From: Nonomuraea maritima
GTDB taxonomy: Bacteria; Actinomycetota; Actinomycetes; Streptosporangiales; Streptosporangiaceae
DNA length: 64,000 nt
Assembly (NCBI RefSeq): GCF_900100395.1
Contig: NZ_FNFB01000010.1
Location: forward strand, 59,780 to 123,779
Direction of reading: 5' to 3'
The first letter of the stretch is position 1; each line of letters opens with the position of its first letter. The translations under genes were made by a program, and so were the position numbers. Of the stretch, positions 1 through 8,313 are shown one piece after another. The notes beneath the pieces were generated by a model. The model ran no database searches and had not been told where the DNA came from. It saw nothing but the letters and a program-made list of their open reading frames with translations.

Positions 1-833
1 GAGCCGTCCCAGCGCGTCCACCACAGCGACGTGTCGTCGCCCGCGCCCCGGTGCACGCAGAACAGCTGCCCGTCGTACGCCGCCAGCGCCGGATCGGCGT
101 CGGTGAGGTGCGACGGGAACGTCTCGTCCTCGCTCCAGCCCTGCTCGGCGTCGTAGACCGTCCAGCGCAGCGTGGAGTCGTCGCCTCGGTGGACGAGGTG
201 GAGCCGGTCGCGGCACACCGCGAGCGCCGGGCCCGACACGCTGAAGTGCTCGACGAACCGCTGGCCGGGGCTCCAACCCTCCTCCGGCTCGTGGACCGCC
301 CAGTACAGCCGCGCGCCGCCCGCCGTCCTGCCGTCCTGACGGGCGGGGACGAGCATGCCGGGAGCGGTCCAGGGGGAGACCAGCTTGACGCCGTACGGAC
401 GGGCGACGGAGGCGATCCACTCGGCCCTGTCGCGGACGCGGCGCTCGACCGCGGGAGCCACCCCCGCGCCCAGCACGACGCCCGCCATCTCACCGACCAG
501 CTGCGGGATCTCGGCCGACAGCAGCGCGGCCGACTCGTTGAGGTGGATCTCGTAGCCCCACCAGCGGGAGACCGGCCACACCTCGGCGCCCATCATGCGC
601 AGCTCCTGCTGCAGCCGCTGGATGCGGATCCGCTCCTCCTCGGGGAGCCCGGCGATCCGCCGCTCACCCTCGCGCCTGGCCTCGGCGCCCCCTCGGGCCG
701 GCGGGAGGTCGAGCTGCTCGGTCTCGACCGCCATGTCGACGGCCGCGGCCACGAAGTCGTCCTGGGCGTTGAGCAGCGCGGACTCACCGCCGAGCGCGGC
801 GTCTGCGATGTCGGCTCGGGTCTCGTCAGTCAT
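1..833 (-). CDS. Beta-propeller (sialidase/lectin-like repeat) protein, 3' part beyond the left edge
   Basis: The gene starts at ATG 833 and reads leftward off the window, leaving 277 codons with no stop. The first ~170 residues look helical and have no recognised domain. From about residue 175 the sequence has repeats of the form LYWAV..PEEGWS, GPALAV..LHLVHRG, LRWTVYD..GWS and DPALAAYDGQLFCVHRG. This W/GWS/GPALA/HRG periodicity is typical of actinobacterial beta-propeller proteins annotated as sialidase-like or fucose-lectin-like. No signal peptide is visible. A G-rich stretch (GGGGGG) lies just upstream of the start as a possible ribosome binding site. The biological ligand cannot be deduced. 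Fold class is fairly sure, function is not. Confidence 0.7.
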   Translation of the reverse strand, partial: MTDETRADIADAALGGESALLNAQDDFVAAAVDMAVETEQLDLPPARGGAEARREGERRIAGLPEEERIRIQRLQQELRMMGAEVWPVSRWWGYEIHLNESAALLSAEIPQLVGEMAGVVLGAGVAPAVERRVRDRAEWIASVARPYGVKLVSPWTAPGMLVPARQDGRTAGGARLYWAVHEPEEGWSPGQRFVEHFSVSGPALAVCRDRLHLVHRGDDSTLRWTVYDAEQGWSEDETFPSHLTDADPALAAYDGQLFCVHRGAGDDTSLWWTRWDG

Positions 834-865
834 TCCAGCCCCCCTGGAGCGATAGATGAGCGAAC

Positions 866-879
866 TTACGTCATCGTAA
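866..879. promoter_or_regulatory. Inverted repeat TTACG-N4-CGTAA upstream of the propeller gene
   Basis: A 5-bp perfect dyad with a 4-bp spacer lies 33 bp upstream of the ATG at 833, in an unusually AT-rich stretch (about 862-920). It may be an operator or part of the promoter. No regulator is adjacent. Confidence 0.3.
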
Positions 880-963
880 CTTTCAGTAGTGATTCGATTA
901 CTCTAAGGCTGGATTGTGACAGGTAAAGCCCAGGCGTAGTCGCCCGTCGTATTTGCACTTCTG

Positions 964-996
964 CGGGGCGCCGCCGGGCGGGCCGGCGGCGCCCCG
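964..996 (-). terminator. Strong hairpin after the P450 gene
   Basis: Perfect 12-bp arms (CGGGGCGCCGCC and GGCGGCGCCCCG) enclose a 9-nt loop two bases after the P450 stop codon. There is no U-tract, as is common for actinobacterial terminators. It separates the P450 from the propeller gene on the same strand. Confidence 0.75.
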
Positions 997-998
997 GT

Positions 999-2192
999 TC
1001 ACCAGGCGACGTTCAGCTTCGACATCCCGTACACGATGCTGAAGGAGCGGAAGTCGGCGCCGTCCTCGACGGCGCGCAGGGCGGGGAAGCGCCGGAACAG
1101 GGCCGGGAAGGCGATCCGCATCTCCATGCGGGCCAGCGGGGCGCCGATGCAGTGGTGGACGCCGTGGCCGAAGGCCAGGTGGCCGGGCGCGCCCCTGGTG
1201 AGGTCGAAGCGGTCGGCGTCCGCGAGGAACCCCGGGTCGCGGTTCGCGGCGGGCAGGGAGCAGATCACCAGCTCGCCGGGGCGGATGACCTGCCCGCCGA
1301 TCTCGACCTCCGCCGTGGCGACCTTGGTGGTGCCGTTGTGCACGATGCTGAGCCAGCGCAGCAGCTCCTCCACCGTCGCGTCGATGCGCTCGGGCTCCTT
1401 CCTCAGCAGGTCGAGCTGCTCGGGGTGGCGCAGCAGGGCGAGCGTGCCGAGGGACAGCATGTTCGAGGTGGTCTCGTGCCCGGCGAACAGCAGCAGGCCG
1501 CCGATCCCGACCAGCTCGTCGGTGGACAGGTCGTCGCCGTGCTCGCGGACCAGCATCCCGAGCAGGTCGTCGCCCGGGTCGGCCTGGATGCGCGCGACCA
1601 GCCCCTCCATGTACATCCGCTGCTCGAACTGCTGCCGCAGCCGTTCCTCGCCGGGCACCGTCATGTCCAGCATCCGGGTCGTACGCTGCTGGAACCCGTC
1701 GCGGTCCTCGTACGGGACGCCGAGCAGCTCGCAGATGACCAGCGACGGGATCGGCAGCGCGAACGCCGGCACCAGGTCGGCGGGCGAGCCCGCGGCCTCC
1801 ATGGCGTCGAGGTGCTCGTCGACGATGGCCGCGATCCGCGGCTCCAGCCGGCGTATGCGGCGGATGGTGAACTCGGGCGTCAGCATCCGGCGCAGGCGGG
1901 TGTGCTCGGGCGGGTCGACGCCCAGCAGGTTGCCCGCGCGCACCTTGGCCTTCTGCTCCTCGGTCATCTCGGGCGATCCGGGCAGGCGCGCGACGCCCTG
2001 CGGATTGACCCTGAAGCGTTCGTGGTCGCCGAGGACCTGGCGGATGTCGGCGTGCCGCGTCACCAGCCAGGCGTCGTCGCCGAAGGTCGTCTTGATCCGC
2101 TTGACCCGTTCCTCGTCGCGCGCCGCCGCCAACTCCGGCGCGGGATCGAACTCCGCCCTCCGCATGTGCAGCGGCATCGTGGTCTCGCTCAT
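999..2192 (-). CDS. Cytochrome P450
   Basis: A 397-aa soluble bacterial class I P450, the usual length. All signatures are present: I-helix AGHETT (237-242), the ExxR pair E276/R279 in EELLR, and the heme loop FGHGVHHCIGAPLAR with axial Cys348. Segments such as RRMLTPEFT resemble the CYP105/CYP107 group of biosynthetic or xenobiotic-oxidising enzymes. No ferredoxin or reductase is adjacent, so electrons must come from a distant redox partner. The start is supported by AGGTGA upstream. It is divergent from an FAD monooxygenase with 127 bp between them, suggesting a shared promoter region and possibly two oxidative steps on one substrate. The substrate is unknown. Confidence 0.95.
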   Translation of the reverse strand: MSETTMPLHMRRAEFDPAPELAAARDEERVKRIKTTFGDDAWLVTRHADIRQVLGDHERFRVNPQGVARLPGSPEMTEEQKAKVRAGNLLGVDPPEHTRLRRMLTPEFTIRRIRRLEPRIAAIVDEHLDAMEAAGSPADLVPAFALPIPSLVICELLGVPYEDRDGFQQRTTRMLDMTVPGEERLRQQFEQRMYMEGLVARIQADPGDDLLGMLVREHGDDLSTDELVGIGGLLLFAGHETTSNMLSLGTLALLRHPEQLDLLRKEPERIDATVEELLRWLSIVHNGTTKVATAEVEIGGQVIRPGELVICSLPAANRDPGFLADADRFDLTRGAPGHLAFGHGVHHCIGAPLARMEMRIAFPALFRRFPALRAVEDGADFRSFSIVYGMSKLNVAW

Positions 2193-2319
2193 GCAATCAC
2201 CTGGATCCCGGGGGTTTTTCGGAGAACGCTACTGATCCCGGCGAAGATCCACTAGCACTTCGCGATGCTCGCTTTTCCGGCATTCCGGCTCGCGATCACG
2301 GCTGCCATCATTAGCCACC

Positions 2320-3834
2320 ATGAAACTGGTAACCCCCATTCCCGACGCCGTTCCCGTGTTGATCGCCGGTGGCGGGCCCGTCGGTCTGGCGACCGCCGTG
2401 GAGCTGCGCCACCACGGCGTGGAGTGCCTGGTGGTCGAGCCGCGCGCGTCGGTGTCGTGGCTGCGTCCGCGGGCGAAGACGACCTCGGCGCGTTCGATGG
2501 AACTGCTGCGCAGGTGGGGGCTCGCGGAGACGTTACGCGAGCGCGCGCCGCTCCCGGTGTCGTGGTCGCAGGAGGCGCTGTTCGTCACGAGCCTGCTCGG
2601 TCGCGAGGTGGCCCGCATCGACGCCTGCTTCGGCCTCGACCTGGCCGGCTCCGATTTGGCGGCCGAGCCCGGCCAGCAGGCGCCGCAGCCGCTGGTGGAG
2701 GAGGTGCTGCGCGAGGCCGTCGGCGACGCGCTGCTCACCGGGTGGCGGGTGACGGGGCTCAGCGAGGACGCCGACGGCGTGACCGTGCGCGTCACCCCCG
2801 AGGGCGGCGGAGAGGAACGCGAGATCCGCGCCCGGTACGTCGTCGGCTGCGACGGCCCGCGCAGCGTGACCCGGGCCGCCATCGGCTCCCGCTACGAGGG
2901 CCGCCAGGACGAACGTCCCAACTTCAACATCGTCTTCCGCGCCCCCGGGCTGGCCGAGCGCATGCCGCACGGCCCGGCGGTGCACTACTGGGTGCTCAAC
3001 CCGGCCCAGCCAGGGCTGGTCGGCCGCCTCGACCTGAAGGACACGTGGTGGTGCATCGCCCAGGGCGTCCGGGCCGAGGACGCCGACCCCGTACGCCTGG
3101 TGCGCAACCTGGCCGGCGACGACGTCGAGGTGGAGATCCTCGCCACCGACCCGTGGACCGCTCGGATGCAGCTGGCCGACCGGTACGCGAGCGAGCGGGT
3201 GTTCCTCGCCGGTGACGCGGCCCACCAGAACCCGCCCTACGGCGGCCACGGGTTCAACACCGGCGTCGGTGACGCGGTGAACATCGGCTGGAAACTGGCC
3301 GCCGTGCTCAACGGCTGGGCGCCTGCCGGGCTGCTGGCCACGTACGAGACCGAACGCCGTCCGATCGCGGCCGACACCATCGAGGCCGCCGCCAGGAACA
3401 TGGCCACCCTCGCCCCCGAGCTGGCCGACCCGGCGCTGATGGGCGACGCGGCCGAGTTCGAGCGGGTGCGGCCGGCCGTGGCGGAGGCCGTGCTGCGCAC
3501 GAAGGACAGCGAGTTCCACAGCCTCGACCTGGTGCTCGGCTACACGTACGCGGGCTCCTCCGTCGTCGCCCCTGACGCCGGCGAGCGCCTGTCCCACCGC
3601 TGGCTGGCCCCGGGAGACTCCCTCTACGACCGCCTCGGCCCGGCCTTCACCCTGGTAGGCGACTCAACCCTGCCGGAGGCCGTGGCCGTACAGGCCGAGG
3701 CCCGCGCGCTGGGCGTCCCCCTGCGGGTGGCCCACCTTCCCGACCACCCCCTGACCCTGGTCCGCCCCGACCAACACGTGGCCGCCCGTGCCCCCTTCCC
3801 CGCCGACCCCCTCCACCTGGCCCTGGCCCACTGA
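2320..3834 (+). CDS. FAD-dependent aromatic monooxygenase (PHBH-like)
   Basis: A 504-aa class A flavoprotein hydroxylase. The Rossmann FAD motif GGGPVGL is at 17-23, the DG motif (GCDGPRS) around 176-182, and the GD motif GDAAH at 298-302 is followed by the usual PYGGHGFNTGVGDAVN segment. The C-terminal thioredoxin-like domain is short but present. Such enzymes hydroxylate phenolic or polyketide rings using NAD(P)H and O2. No convincing Shine-Dalgarno precedes ATG 2320, so the message may be leaderless or weakly translated. Its divergent partner is the P450, which suggests a small catabolic or tailoring pair. Substrate is not inferable. Confidence 0.92.
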   Translation: MKLVTPIPDAVPVLIAGGGPVGLATAVELRHHGVECLVVEPRASVSWLRPRAKTTSARSMELLRRWGLAETLRERAPLPVSWSQEALFVTSLLGREVARIDACFGLDLAGSDLAAEPGQQAPQPLVEEVLREAVGDALLTGWRVTGLSEDADGVTVRVTPEGGGEEREIRARYVVGCDGPRSVTRAAIGSRYEGRQDERPNFNIVFRAPGLAERMPHGPAVHYWVLNPAQPGLVGRLDLKDTWWCIAQGVRAEDADPVRLVRNLAGDDVEVEILATDPWTARMQLADRYASERVFLAGDAAHQNPPYGGHGFNTGVGDAVNIGWKLAAVLNGWAPAGLLATYETERRPIAADTIEAAARNMATLAPELADPALMGDAAEFERVRPAVAEAVLRTKDSEFHSLDLVLGYTYAGSSVVAPDAGERLSHRWLAPGDSLYDRLGPAFTLVGDSTLPEAVAVQAEARALGVPLRVAHLPDHPLTLVRPDQHVAARAPFPADPLHLALAH

Positions 3835-3857
3835 CCGCCCCGAGCGACCAGCGCGGC

Positions 3858-4137
3858 TCACGCTGGTCGCTCTTCCACGAACACGTCCTGGACGGTCTCG
3901 GCCGTCGCGGCGCGGGCGATCCAGCCCTCGACCGGGTTTCTCCGGCGGTCCGATGACGAGGACCAGGACCGCCTCGACGTCGTCGGGGACACGGATGCCC
4001 AGGTCCTCCAGCCGGGTCACCGGCCCGTCGGGCAGCTCCGTTCCCAAGCCGTCACGCAGGATCTCGACCACCAGCCGCGGATGCTCGGCCAGCAGCCGGA
4101 CGATGTCGTCGTGATAGGGAGTTCGCATGGCGCTCAT
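3858..4137 (-). pseudogene. Frameshifted small gene, weakly Rpn/PD-(D/E)XK-like N-terminus
   Basis: From ATG 4137 (or 4128) the minus strand encodes a protein-like start: MRTPYHDDIVRLLAEHPRL, then VVEILRDGLG and DDVEAVLVLVIGPP. After that the frame runs into arginine-rich text antisense to the neighbouring monooxygenase. A shift of one base near 3950 restores sensible text (NPVEGWIARAATAETVQDVF) ending at TGA 3858-3860. This suggests a one-base indel in a gene of about 93 codons. The N-terminus is loosely reminiscent of the start of actinobacterial Rpn-family nuclease-like proteins, but the family core is absent. It could also be a complete small unknown gene with a sequencing error. Confidence 0.4.
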
Positions 4138-4214
4138 TGTCATCGGACCGGCACTCTCGGTAACGGGTCCTCCAGTGGCGGGTGAAGGAACGTTCACCCG
4201 AGGGGGAAGGTCGT

Positions 4215-4284
4215 TACACCGCTTGCATGTACGACAGAAAGTACGACACGTAAAGGGACGGCTTGTGCTACACCAGCTAGCATG
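4215..4284 (+). promoter_or_regulatory. Direct repeats upstream of the toxin-antitoxin operon
   Basis: Two copies of TACACC(A)GCT(T/A)GCATG occur at 4215-4229 and 4269-4284, the second overlapping the antitoxin start codon. Between them are two GTACGAC copies (4229-4235 and 4241-4247) with 12-bp spacing. Repeated motifs at this position fit antitoxin autoregulation of the TA promoter. Confidence 0.45.
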
Positions 4285-4512
4285 AAAGTCATGCCGAGAA
4301 ATCCGTCGTACAGCCTCAGCGGCACGGCCCAGGATCTGATCGACGCCTGTTCTGAGAAGGCCGGGCTGAGCCGGAGCGCCTGGGTGGAGAAGGCGGTCAT
4401 CTACTACGCGCTGGTGACCGGCGCGCCTGCCGAGCAGAGCTCCGAGGAAGCCCTCGCCGAGGCGCTCGCCGACGAGCAGGAAGCCGCCGCCGACGGGCGG
4501 GACGCGGCGTGA
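4282..4512 (+). CDS. Antitoxin of a MazEF-like module
   Basis: A 76-aa protein, starting at ATG 4282 or possibly ATG 4291. The N-terminal half (YSLSGTAQDLIDACSEKAG, then SRSAWVEKAVIYYAL) looks like a short DNA-binding ribbon-helix-helix-type region. The C-terminal half is acidic and alanine/glutamate-rich (EEALAEALADEQEAAADG), typical of a disordered toxin-neutralising tail. It overlaps the toxin gene by 4 bp (GTGA), the standard coupling of type II antitoxin and toxin. Direct repeats cover its promoter and start. Assignment rests mainly on size, acidity and the neighbour. Confidence 0.7.
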   Translation: MKVMPRNPSYSLSGTAQDLIDACSEKAGLSRSAWVEKAVIYYALVTGAPAEQSSEEALAEALADEQEAAADGRDAA

Positions 4513-4823
4513 TCCAGCTCCGGACCGGCGGCGTCTACCTCTACTCCCCCAAGGGCATCGACCGGGAACGCCTGATGCTCGTCATCTCGGCGCCCGGCGT
4601 GGTCGACTCCCGCCGCCGGTTCGTCACCGGCCTGTCCGTCCTGTCCGCCTCCGACGGCGACACCCTCACCGTGCCCATCACCGTCGACGGCGCCCGCCGC
4701 TACGTCAACACGACGCAACCGCAACGCCTGATCCGCGACTGGTTCCTCGACCACCACGGCAGCCTCTCCCCCAGAGAACTCGAAGCCGTACGCGCCTACC
4801 GCCGCCTCGCCGAAGATCTCTGA
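4509..4823 (+). CDS. MazF/PemK-like endoribonuclease toxin
   Basis: A 104-aa protein starting at GTG 4509 inside the antitoxin stop. The start LRTGGVYLYSPKG, the strand RLMLVISAPGVV and the later LTVPITVDG pattern match the small beta-barrel of the MazF/PemK/Kid family. These ribosome-independent RNases cleave mRNA when free of antitoxin. The usual N-terminal RG(E/D)(V/I) is changed to RTGGVY, so it is a divergent member and its cleavage specificity cannot be predicted. It is translationally coupled to the upstream antitoxin. Confidence 0.7.
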   Translation: MIQLRTGGVYLYSPKGIDRERLMLVISAPGVVDSRRRFVTGLSVLSASDGDTLTVPITVDGARRYVNTTQPQRLIRDWFLDHHGSLSPRELEAVRAYRRLAEDL

Positions 4824-4900
4824 CCTCGGCGCCGGCAGGCCAGTACCGGACCGGGTGGTCGATGTGGGCGAGGGTTCGGGGGGAGGTTTAGGGTGGCCGC

Positions 4901-5860
4901 ATGCGTGTTGTGGTGATTGGCGGTAGCGGGCACATCGGTACGTACCTTGTTCCTCGGCTGGTCGAGGCGGGGCACGAGGTCGTCAACGTGAGCCGGGGCA
5001 AGCGGGAGCCGTACAGTCCGCACGGCGCCTGGCGGCACGTCACGACGGTCACGGCCGACCGCGACGCCGAGGAGGCCGACGGGACGTTCGGACGGCGGAT
5101 CGCCGAGCTGGAGGGCGACGTCGTCATCGACCTCATCTGCTTCACGGAGGCGAGCGCCCGCGCGCTCGCCGACGCGCTCGCCGGACGGGTCCGGCACTTC
5201 CTGCACTGCGGCACGATCTGGACGCACGGCCCCAGTGCGCAGGTCCCCACCCCGGAGGACGCCCAGAAGCGTCCCTTCGGCGAGTACGGCATCCAGAAGG
5301 CCGCGATCGAGGCGTACCTGCTCGACCGCGCCCACCGCGACGGCTTCCCGGTCACGATCATCCACCCGGGGCACATCACCGGGCCCGGCTGGGTGCCGGT
5401 CAACCCGGCCGGCAACGTCAACCCCGCCGTCTACCAGGCGCTGGCCGACGGCGAGGAGCTGGCGCTGCCGAACCTCGGCATGGAGACCGTCCAGCACGTG
5501 CACGCGGACGACGTGGCGCGGCTGTTCATGGACGCCATGGCGAGCCGCTCGGCCGCGCTCGGTGAGAGCTTCCACTCCGTCGCCACCACCGCCCTGACGC
5601 TGCGCGGGTACGCCGAGGCGGCGGCGGGGTGGTTCGGCAGGGACGCCAGGCTGACGTTCCTGCCCTGGGAGCAGTGGCAGGGCACGGTGTCCGAGCAGGA
5701 CGCGAAGATCACCTACGACCACATCGCCCACAGCCCGCACTGCAGCATGGACAAGGCGGAGCGGCTGCTCGGGCACCGGCCCCGGTACACCGCGCTGGAG
5801 GCGATCCACGAGGCGGTCGAGGCACTGGTGAGCGCGGGCACCATCACCGTCAGCCGCTGA
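4901..5860 (+). CDS. NAD-dependent epimerase/dehydratase (extended SDR)
   Basis: A 319-aa protein with the N-terminal Rossmann motif GGSGHIG (7-13) and the catalytic YGIQK (YxxxK) near residue 127. Length and architecture match extended short-chain dehydrogenases acting on nucleotide sugars or related carbonyls. The sequence PGHITGPGWVPVNPAGN after the active site is typical of a subgroup of unknown substrate. It stands alone, 77 bp after the toxin gene, and ends just before two hairpins shared with the convergent ABC operon. No specific substrate can be named. Confidence 0.85.
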   Translation: MRVVVIGGSGHIGTYLVPRLVEAGHEVVNVSRGKREPYSPHGAWRHVTTVTADRDAEEADGTFGRRIAELEGDVVIDLICFTEASARALADALAGRVRHFLHCGTIWTHGPSAQVPTPEDAQKRPFGEYGIQKAAIEAYLLDRAHRDGFPVTIIHPGHITGPGWVPVNPAGNVNPAVYQALADGEELALPNLGMETVQHVHADDVARLFMDAMASRSAALGESFHSVATTALTLRGYAEAAAGWFGRDARLTFLPWEQWQGTVSEQDAKITYDHIAHSPHCSMDKAERLLGHRPRYTALEAIHEAVEALVSAGTITVSR

Positions 5861-5873
5861 ACGAGCCGGCGCG

Positions 5874-5918
5874 AAAGCCGGGCACGATCACCGTCCGTCG
5901 GTGATCGCGTCCGGCTTT
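5874..5918 (+). terminator. Hairpin terminator with T-run
   Basis: AAAGCCGG (5874-5881) pairs with CCGGCTTT (5911-5918). An inner stem GATCACC/GGTGATC (5886-5892/5900-5906) extends it. It follows the epimerase and ends in TTT. Confidence 0.75.
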
Positions 5919-5930
5919 GCTTCCCTGAGC

Positions 5931-5962
5931 GGGCGCGATCACGGCCGTCGGTGAACGCGCCC
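5931..5962. terminator. Second hairpin between convergent genes
   Basis: GGGCGC (5931-5936) pairs with GCGCCC (5957-5962). The interior (GATCAC, then CCGTCGGTGA) closely resembles the interior of the preceding hairpin, suggesting duplication. It lies between the epimerase and the end of the livK-like gene and probably acts in both directions. Confidence 0.6.
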
Positions 5963-6001
5963 GTCCCTTTCAGAGGGCAGAGCTGGGTGGGGAGGGTGCC
6001 G

Positions 6002-7288
6002 TTAGTTGGTGAGGGGGCCGAATTCCTTGCGGGTGTCGATGACGTCGCCGAACAGCTCCCAGCGCTCGCCCTTGAACTGCATGAGCTGCATCGACTCGAT
6101 CGGGAACCCGTCGTCCTGGCCGGTCTGCATCGTGACGCCGGGCAGCAGCATGTCCACCTGGACGTTCTGCAGGTTGCGCACCGAGTCGCGCAGCCCCTCG
6201 CGGGTCGGGCACGCGGCCGCGTCCATCGCCTTGTGGAAGCTGCTCGCCACCGCCCACCCGAAGGCGTGGTACGGGACGTTCGGGTCGGCGCCCGGCGCGT
6301 ACTGCTCCATCTTCTGCCTGTAGAGCTTCATCTCGGCGTCGTCCGCCCAGATGGGGTCGTTCGGGTCCTTGTAGTACGTCGAGGACACGACACCCTGGAC
6401 GTTCTCGAACCCGACCGGCTGCAGGACGGTGACGGAGGCGGCGACGTTGTTGACGATGTGCAGCGGGTTCCAGCTGGTGTTCTTGGCGTCGGCGGCGAGC
6501 GCCTGCGAGCCGAACTTCGGCGTGGTCACGTTGAGGAAGACGTCCGCCTTCGACTCGGCGAGGTTGCGCATCTGCGGGTCGACGCTCGGGTCGGACACCT
6601 CGTAGCTCTGCTCGGCGACGACCTGCACCTGCGAGCCATCGGTGGCCCGCTTGAACCCGTTGAGCAGGTCCTTGCCGAAGTCGTCGTTCTGGTAGAGGAC
6701 GGCGACCTTGGCGTCGGGCTTCTCCTTCTTCAGGTACTGGGCGTAGACGCGGGACTCGGAGACGTAGTTGGGCTGCCAGCCGATGGTCCACGGGTGGCTG
6801 GTGTCGGTGCCCCACTGGGAGGCGCCGGTGGCGACGAAGATCTGCGGCACCTTGCGCTGGTTGGTGTAGTCCCAGACGGCGGTGGTGGACGGCGTGCCGA
6901 GCGTCTGGAACAGGGCGAACACCTCCTCCTGCTCGACCAGTCGCCTGGCCTCCTCGACGGCCTTCGGCGGCTGGTAGCCGTCGTCGCGCACGACGAACTC
7001 GACCTTGCGCCCGCCGATGCCGTTCTGCTCGGCGTTGACGTAGTCGAAGTACGCCTTGATCCCCTTCGGGATGTCTCCGTACGCGGAGGCGGGGCCCGAC
7101 AGCGGGTAGATGCCGCCCAGCTTGATGCTGGTGTCGGTGATCCCGGTCGTCTGCTGCCCCGCGCACTGGCCGGACGCCGCCGTGCCGCCACCGGTACCGC
7201 CACCCGCGGCCTCTCCGGTGTCCCTCCCGCCGCAGGCGGCGACGGCAAGCAGGAGCAGCGCCGTGCAGCCGATCGCAGATACTCGCAT
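6002..7288 (-). CDS. livK: ABC transporter substrate-binding lipoprotein (LivK/leucine-binding type)
   Basis: A 428-aa lipoprotein. The signal sequence MRVSAIGCTALLLLAVAACGG ends in an AVAAC lipobox (Cys19), and a Gly-rich linker then leads to the mature domain at IKLGGIYPLSGPASAYGD. This is the type I periplasmic-binding fold used for branched-chain amino acids, amides or aromatic and acyl compounds. The start is set by GGAAGGAG just upstream. A much longer in-frame reading upstream is only antisense to the permease. It is the last gene of livG-F-H-M-K, 5 bp after the livM-like stop. The ligand is uncertain: nearby acyl-CoA synthetase and PucR genes favour a carboxylic acid over leucine. Confidence 0.93.
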   Translation of the reverse strand: MRVSAIGCTALLLLAVAACGGRDTGEAAGGGTGGGTAASGQCAGQQTTGITDTSIKLGGIYPLSGPASAYGDIPKGIKAYFDYVNAEQNGIGGRKVEFVVRDDGYQPPKAVEEARRLVEQEEVFALFQTLGTPSTTAVWDYTNQRKVPQIFVATGASQWGTDTSHPWTIGWQPNYVSESRVYAQYLKKEKPDAKVAVLYQNDDFGKDLLNGFKRATDGSQVQVVAEQSYEVSDPSVDPQMRNLAESKADVFLNVTTPKFGSQALAADAKNTSWNPLHIVNNVAASVTVLQPVGFENVQGVVSSTYYKDPNDPIWADDAEMKLYRQKMEQYAPGADPNVPYHAFGWAVASSFHKAMDAAACPTREGLRDSVRNLQNVQVDMLLPGVTMQTGQDDGFPIESMQLMQFKGERWELFGDVIDTRKEFGPLTN

Positions 7289-7293
7289 CCCTC

Positions 7294-8313
7294 TTACTCC
7301 TTCCGGGGAATCTTCTTGATCAGACGCCCGGCCAGCCCGGCCAGCCCCTGCGGGGCCACGTACATCACCAGGATGATCAGCAGGCCGAAGATGACGCCGG
7401 GCGCGGCGTCGTTGATGTCCTGCGAGATGCTGGGCACGAACATCACGAACAGGCCCCCGAGGACCGGCCCCGACAGCGAGCCGAGCCCGCCGACGACCAG
7501 GCCGGCGAGCAGGGTGATCGACAGGTTCACCGTGAACGAGTCCGGCGAGACGAACCCGATCACCCACGTGTAGACACAACCGGCGACCCCGGCGAACATC
7601 GCGCTCCAGGCGAACGCCAGCGTCTTGTAGGACGACAGCCGCACACCCATGACCTCGGCGGCGATCTCGTTGTCCCGGACGGCGTGCAGCGCCCGTCCCA
7701 CGCGCGAGCGCAGCAAGCTGGCGGCTACGAGGAACGCGAGCACGGCGACGCCGAGGGCGAGGAAGTACAGCCACTGGTCCTCGGCCAGGCCGCTCCAGGC
7801 GGGCGGCACCGGCTTGGGCAGCGTGAGCCCCATGGAGCCACCGGTGAGCTCCTCGAACCGCTTGAGCAGCGGCACCAGGAAGATCGCGATGGCCAGCGTG
7901 ACCAGCGCCAGGTACAGCCCGCGCAAGCGCATCGCGGGCACGCCGAGCCCGAACCCGACGAGGAACGCCACCGCGGCCGCGAGGGGCAGCGTCAGCAGGT
8001 ACGGGACGTCGAGCCGGTCGACGAGGACAGCCGAGGTGTAGGCGCCGATGGCGAAGAAGGCGCCGTGACCGAGGGAGATCTGCCCGGCGTGGCCGACGAG
8101 CAGGTTCAGCCCGAGCAGCGCGACCGCGTACACCAGCACCATCGTGAGCTGGAAGACGTGGAAGGGGACGAGCTGGAACGGCGCGTAGACGGCGGCGGCG
8201 AGGAGCAGCGCCAGCGCGATCCACCGCCATCGGGCCGGGATCGTCCCGGACCGCCGCTTCCGCGCGGGTGCGGGGGCGGCCGTAGTGTCGTCGACTTTCG
8301 TGGGTCCGCTCAT
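7294..8313 (-). CDS. livM: ABC transporter permease, LivM type
   Basis: A 339-aa multi-pass membrane protein with a ~25-residue cytoplasmic start followed by about ten hydrophobic segments. The LivM signature region GHAGQISLGHGAFFAIGAYT is at about 75-94. The conserved cytoplasmic loop RSRVGRALHAVRDNEIAAEVMG contacts the ATPases. It pairs with the LivH-type permease, overlapping its stop by 4 bp (8310-8313). Function: translocation channel for the imported solute. Confidence 0.95.
   Translation of the reverse strand: MSGPTKVDDTTAAPAPARKRRSGTIPARWRWIALALLLAAAVYAPFQLVPFHVFQLTMVLVYAVALLGLNLLVGHAGQISLGHGAFFAIGAYTSAVLVDRLDVPYLLTLPLAAAVAFLVGFGLGVPAMRLRGLYLALVTLAIAIFLVPLLKRFEELTGGSMGLTLPKPVPPAWSGLAEDQWLYFLALGVAVLAFLVAASLLRSRVGRALHAVRDNEIAAEVMGVRLSSYKTLAFAWSAMFAGVAGCVYTWVIGFVSPDSFTVNLSITLLAGLVVGGLGSLSGPVLGGLFVMFVPSISQDINDAAPGVIFGLLIILVMYVAPQGLAGLAGRLIKKIPRKE

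Noticed and set aside
51..926. Plus-strand open frame at the left edge
   Set aside because: Antisense to the beta-propeller gene, whose minus-strand frame shows clear repeats and codon bias.
6002..8230. A 742-codon open frame on the minus strand joining livK to upstream sequence
   Set aside because: The portion above 7288 is an alternate frame of the livM-like permease. A lipoprotein signal and strong SD define the true livK start at 7288.
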